A stretch of 64,000 nucleotides of DNA, from the NCBI GenBank assembly GCA_963576735.1, contig OY755174.1, positions 3,348,001 through 3,412,000 of the forward strand. Direction: 5' to 3'. The position numbers were made by a program, and so were the translations under genes. The DNA comes from Bedellia somnulentella (Eukaryota > Arthropoda > Insecta > Lepidoptera > Bedelliidae). How positions within the stretch are numbered: position 1 is the first letter of the stretch; each line of letters opens with the position of its first letter. This document shows, piece by piece, positions 62,181 through 64,000 of the stretch. Under the pieces are notes generated by a model. It had not been told where the DNA came from. It saw only the letters and a list, made by a program, of their open reading frames with translations, and did no database searches.

Positions 62181-63580
62181 CACACCTCATCATCATATTT
62201 TGCCCATTTTCTCGGAGATATACTAAACTTTTTGGTTAAAAAATTTATTGATCCGAAGCTCTGTCTCTTTTTAGGATAATAGCTTTGAGTATTTCCAGTG
62301 ATATTGAAAGATACATCATTGCTTCCAATTTTGAACCACGAAACCACAAACAAAAAAAACTGATTATTAATCGATGCCACGGCACCCCGCGCTCCGATAC
62401 ACGCGAGTCACGGACATACGAACACACGAGCGAACAAAAAAACTTAACTTTTTGCATCCAACCCTCTTCCTACGGAAGTAACAAGCGTGATAAGGACGCA
62501 AATATGTAAACAAGTGGTGAGAGAAAGAGACAGTACTCGTGGGAATCATAAGGGTGGCTTTGTCCCATACATTCATTGGAGTAGTACCGTTCATGTGTTA
62601 TTGAATTTATTTTGTAATTCTCCTTTAGGGACTTTTGCTGTACTTGGTTGTTGTCCAAATGGGCAGTGGCGGGGTTAATGCCATTTTGTAGTTTTTTAAC
62701 ACCTGCCGGAGTTTGTATAGACTTAACATGACCTTTTCTTGCTAACAGTTTAATGCTAACTAGAACATATTTTTTCCCTTCTCTATGTAGGTTAAAATGT
62801 TGAAATAAAATTAAACTGTGTATTAAAAATAGTTTTTATATTTCTTATCTTTTTATCCTCAAATATATACAAATAAATTTATGTTTTGATATGTTTAAGT
62901 ACATTTTTCAACATAAGCTTAGTGAAATGATGAAACATCACTTCTGAATATTTATTTACATATAATTTATTTTATTTCACAACCTTTGAGAAATATCGCT
63001 TTTTATTATATATAGACAGAAATGTTAAAGCTTCTTTCGACTTTTCTTAGAAAGTCGGACTATATTCTCTTAAAACTTAATATTAAAATTTAAATCACAC
63101 AACTTATATAATAAATATATTATTTACAACAATAATTTAAATACAATCTATTTAGGCCTTTTTGAAAATTGCAATGCCTTTTACAAATGCTCTAGATTTG
63201 TGTGCGGATACAATCTCTTACAATGTGTTATTAATTTCAAAAAGTCAGAAAACACAGGCACATTTGTCAATACATCAAATATGGAGGTATATGTGAATAT
63301 ATCATGCGACGTATACCGTAAAAGCTAGCGGAAAACAAAGAGTCTCCAATATTGGCTCTATATCAAAGGAATTGAGAAAAACATTCAGCTTTTGTGACGC
63401 CAGCAATTCAAAGCTTTTCGAAATAGTGGACAAACAAAGAAATTTCTCTCTGAATTTTTCTCTACGTAATTATTAAATATTTGCTTTATATCTTTTTATT
63501 CTCATGTTTACAATATATTTGTCTTTTAATAACAATATTTTGACTAGCCCAATTAAATTTGATAGCTCTTAAACTACTCT
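62180..63580. other. AT-rich flank, probably Hey 3' UTR in part
   Basis: No coding signal. From about 62800 to the Hey stop the DNA is very AT-rich with several minus-strand AATAAA sites (for example TTTATT near 63496 and 63003), as expected for a long 3' UTR of a minus-strand gene. The end of the transcript cannot be fixed from sequence. Confidence 0.4.
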
Positions 63581-64000
63581 TTAATACGCAACTTCAGCAC
63601 CCCAAGGTCTGTAGGGTTTAGAACTATTTTGCGAATACTGATGATGTGTTGGATGGTGAGGATAAGGGGTAGGGTAGTGGGGTACGGGAGGTGCGGGGTG
63701 GGGGCCAGGAGGGGCAGGGGGTGCGGGCGGGGCGGGGTAGTACGCTGGTGGTGCTGATAAGGGAGCCGCTATGGACGGGGTAGCACTGCTTGAAGTTGTA
63801 GGAGGATCCTGCCTGACATCTGGGTACTGCTGTTGAGGGTACTGAGGGTAGCCCCAGTTTGAAGATTTGGCAGCTAGTTCCCGTTGAGCGGCGAAGCACT
63901 GTAAGTGTGACATTAGTCGGAGTCTCAGCGGGTCTTGGATGTCCAGGCCTTCGCAGCTGACGAGGTACCGCGCCACTTCCGCAGCGCACTCTCGGAAGCC
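63581..64000 (-). CDS. Hey: Hey (Hairy/E(spl)-related with YRPW motif), C-terminal exon
   Basis: Hey is a bHLH-Orange transcriptional repressor in the nucleus and a Notch-pathway effector in insects. The frame is open from the window edge: [20 protein letters not shown], then [20 protein letters not shown], which is the Orange domain (it contains the FREC-x3-EV and L-x-SHL features of the family). A Pro/Ala/Tyr-rich linker follows ([17 protein letters not shown] and more). The protein ends [12 protein letters not shown], the diagnostic YRPW peptide plus tail, at the TAA in 63583-63581. The bHLH region must lie beyond 64000. The ATG-like start within this stretch is not the real N-terminus. 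The window edge falls inside the Orange domain. Confidence 0.93.
   Translation of the reverse strand, partial: GFRECAAEVARYLVSCEGLDIQDPLRLRLMSHLQCFAAQRELAAKSSNWGYPQYPQQQYPDVRQDPPTTSSSATPSIAAPLSAPPAYYPAPPAPPAPPGPHPAPPVPHYPTPYPHHPTHHQYSQNSSKPYRPWGAEVAY

Noticed and set aside
62285..62678. Cluster of overlapping 60-75 codon ORFs on both strands
   Set aside because: No domain, mutually overlapping in several frames, partly in R1-derived and low-complexity DNA.

Overview
The window looks like a piece of nuclear genome from a moth or butterfly (Lepidoptera). It is AT-rich, mostly non-coding and packed with interspersed repeats. It carries tRNA-derived SINEs, non-LTR retrotransposons with (ATT)n-type tails, Helitron ends of the lepidopteran kind (5' TCTATACT..., 3' ...CTAGT), and the ubiquitous dispersed repeat ending ...ACGGAACCCTAAAAA. 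The best host-gene anchor is the C-terminal exon of Hey at the right edge, ending in the YRPW motif. There are no bacterial-style operons, rRNA genes or CRISPR arrays. All names are from reading the sequence and its conceptual translation; no database was searched.

Host genes are few. On the minus strand at 675-1454 two small exons with consistent splice phases encode the start of a putative membrane protein. On the plus strand a CpG-rich promoter at about 34.3-34.45 kb, with an arthropod TCAGT initiator, precedes a 16-codon exon (34463-34510). A phase-matching terminal exon lies 8.9 kb downstream (43408-43842); together they would give a Ser/Asp-rich 160-residue protein I do not recognise. 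Hey (partial, minus strand) closes the window. Other CpG-rich or CRE/TATA promoter-like spots are at 15.53-15.66 kb and 28.4-28.5 kb.

Layout. 0-9 kb: the membrane-protein exons, a nested SINE pair, and copies of a microsatellite-ended repeat called R1 here (about 25 copies window-wide). 9-10.5 kb: a probable Helitron holding an unusual retroposon with two tRNA-like genes head to head. 15.5-17.2 kb: a THAP exon and a P-element/THAP9-like transposase remnant, split by a short Helitron. 19.4-27.1 kb: two inverted 1.2-kb elements (E1, E2) with internal tandem repeats flank a 4-kb long-terminal-repeat DNA element that contains several palindromes. 29.8-33.2 kb: a Helitron and an open 634-codon LINE reverse transcriptase. 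39.4-43.2 kb: a 3.8-kb DNA transposon with subterminal repeats and a DUF7869-like transposase remnant, lying inside the host intron. 46.6-56.6 kb: a long-TIR element with a CXC-domain gene, an almost identical 3,153-bp tandem duplication, and an RTE-like LINE split by a SINE. 57-62.2 kb: a second THAP exon, more R1, Helitron and tRNA-retroposon copies. 62.8-64 kb: Hey and its 3' flank.

The most novel candidates are the head-to-head tRNA retroposon (three copies, each with 12-13 bp target-site duplications), the two gene-bearing DNA transposons, and the paired 77-nt THAP first exons.
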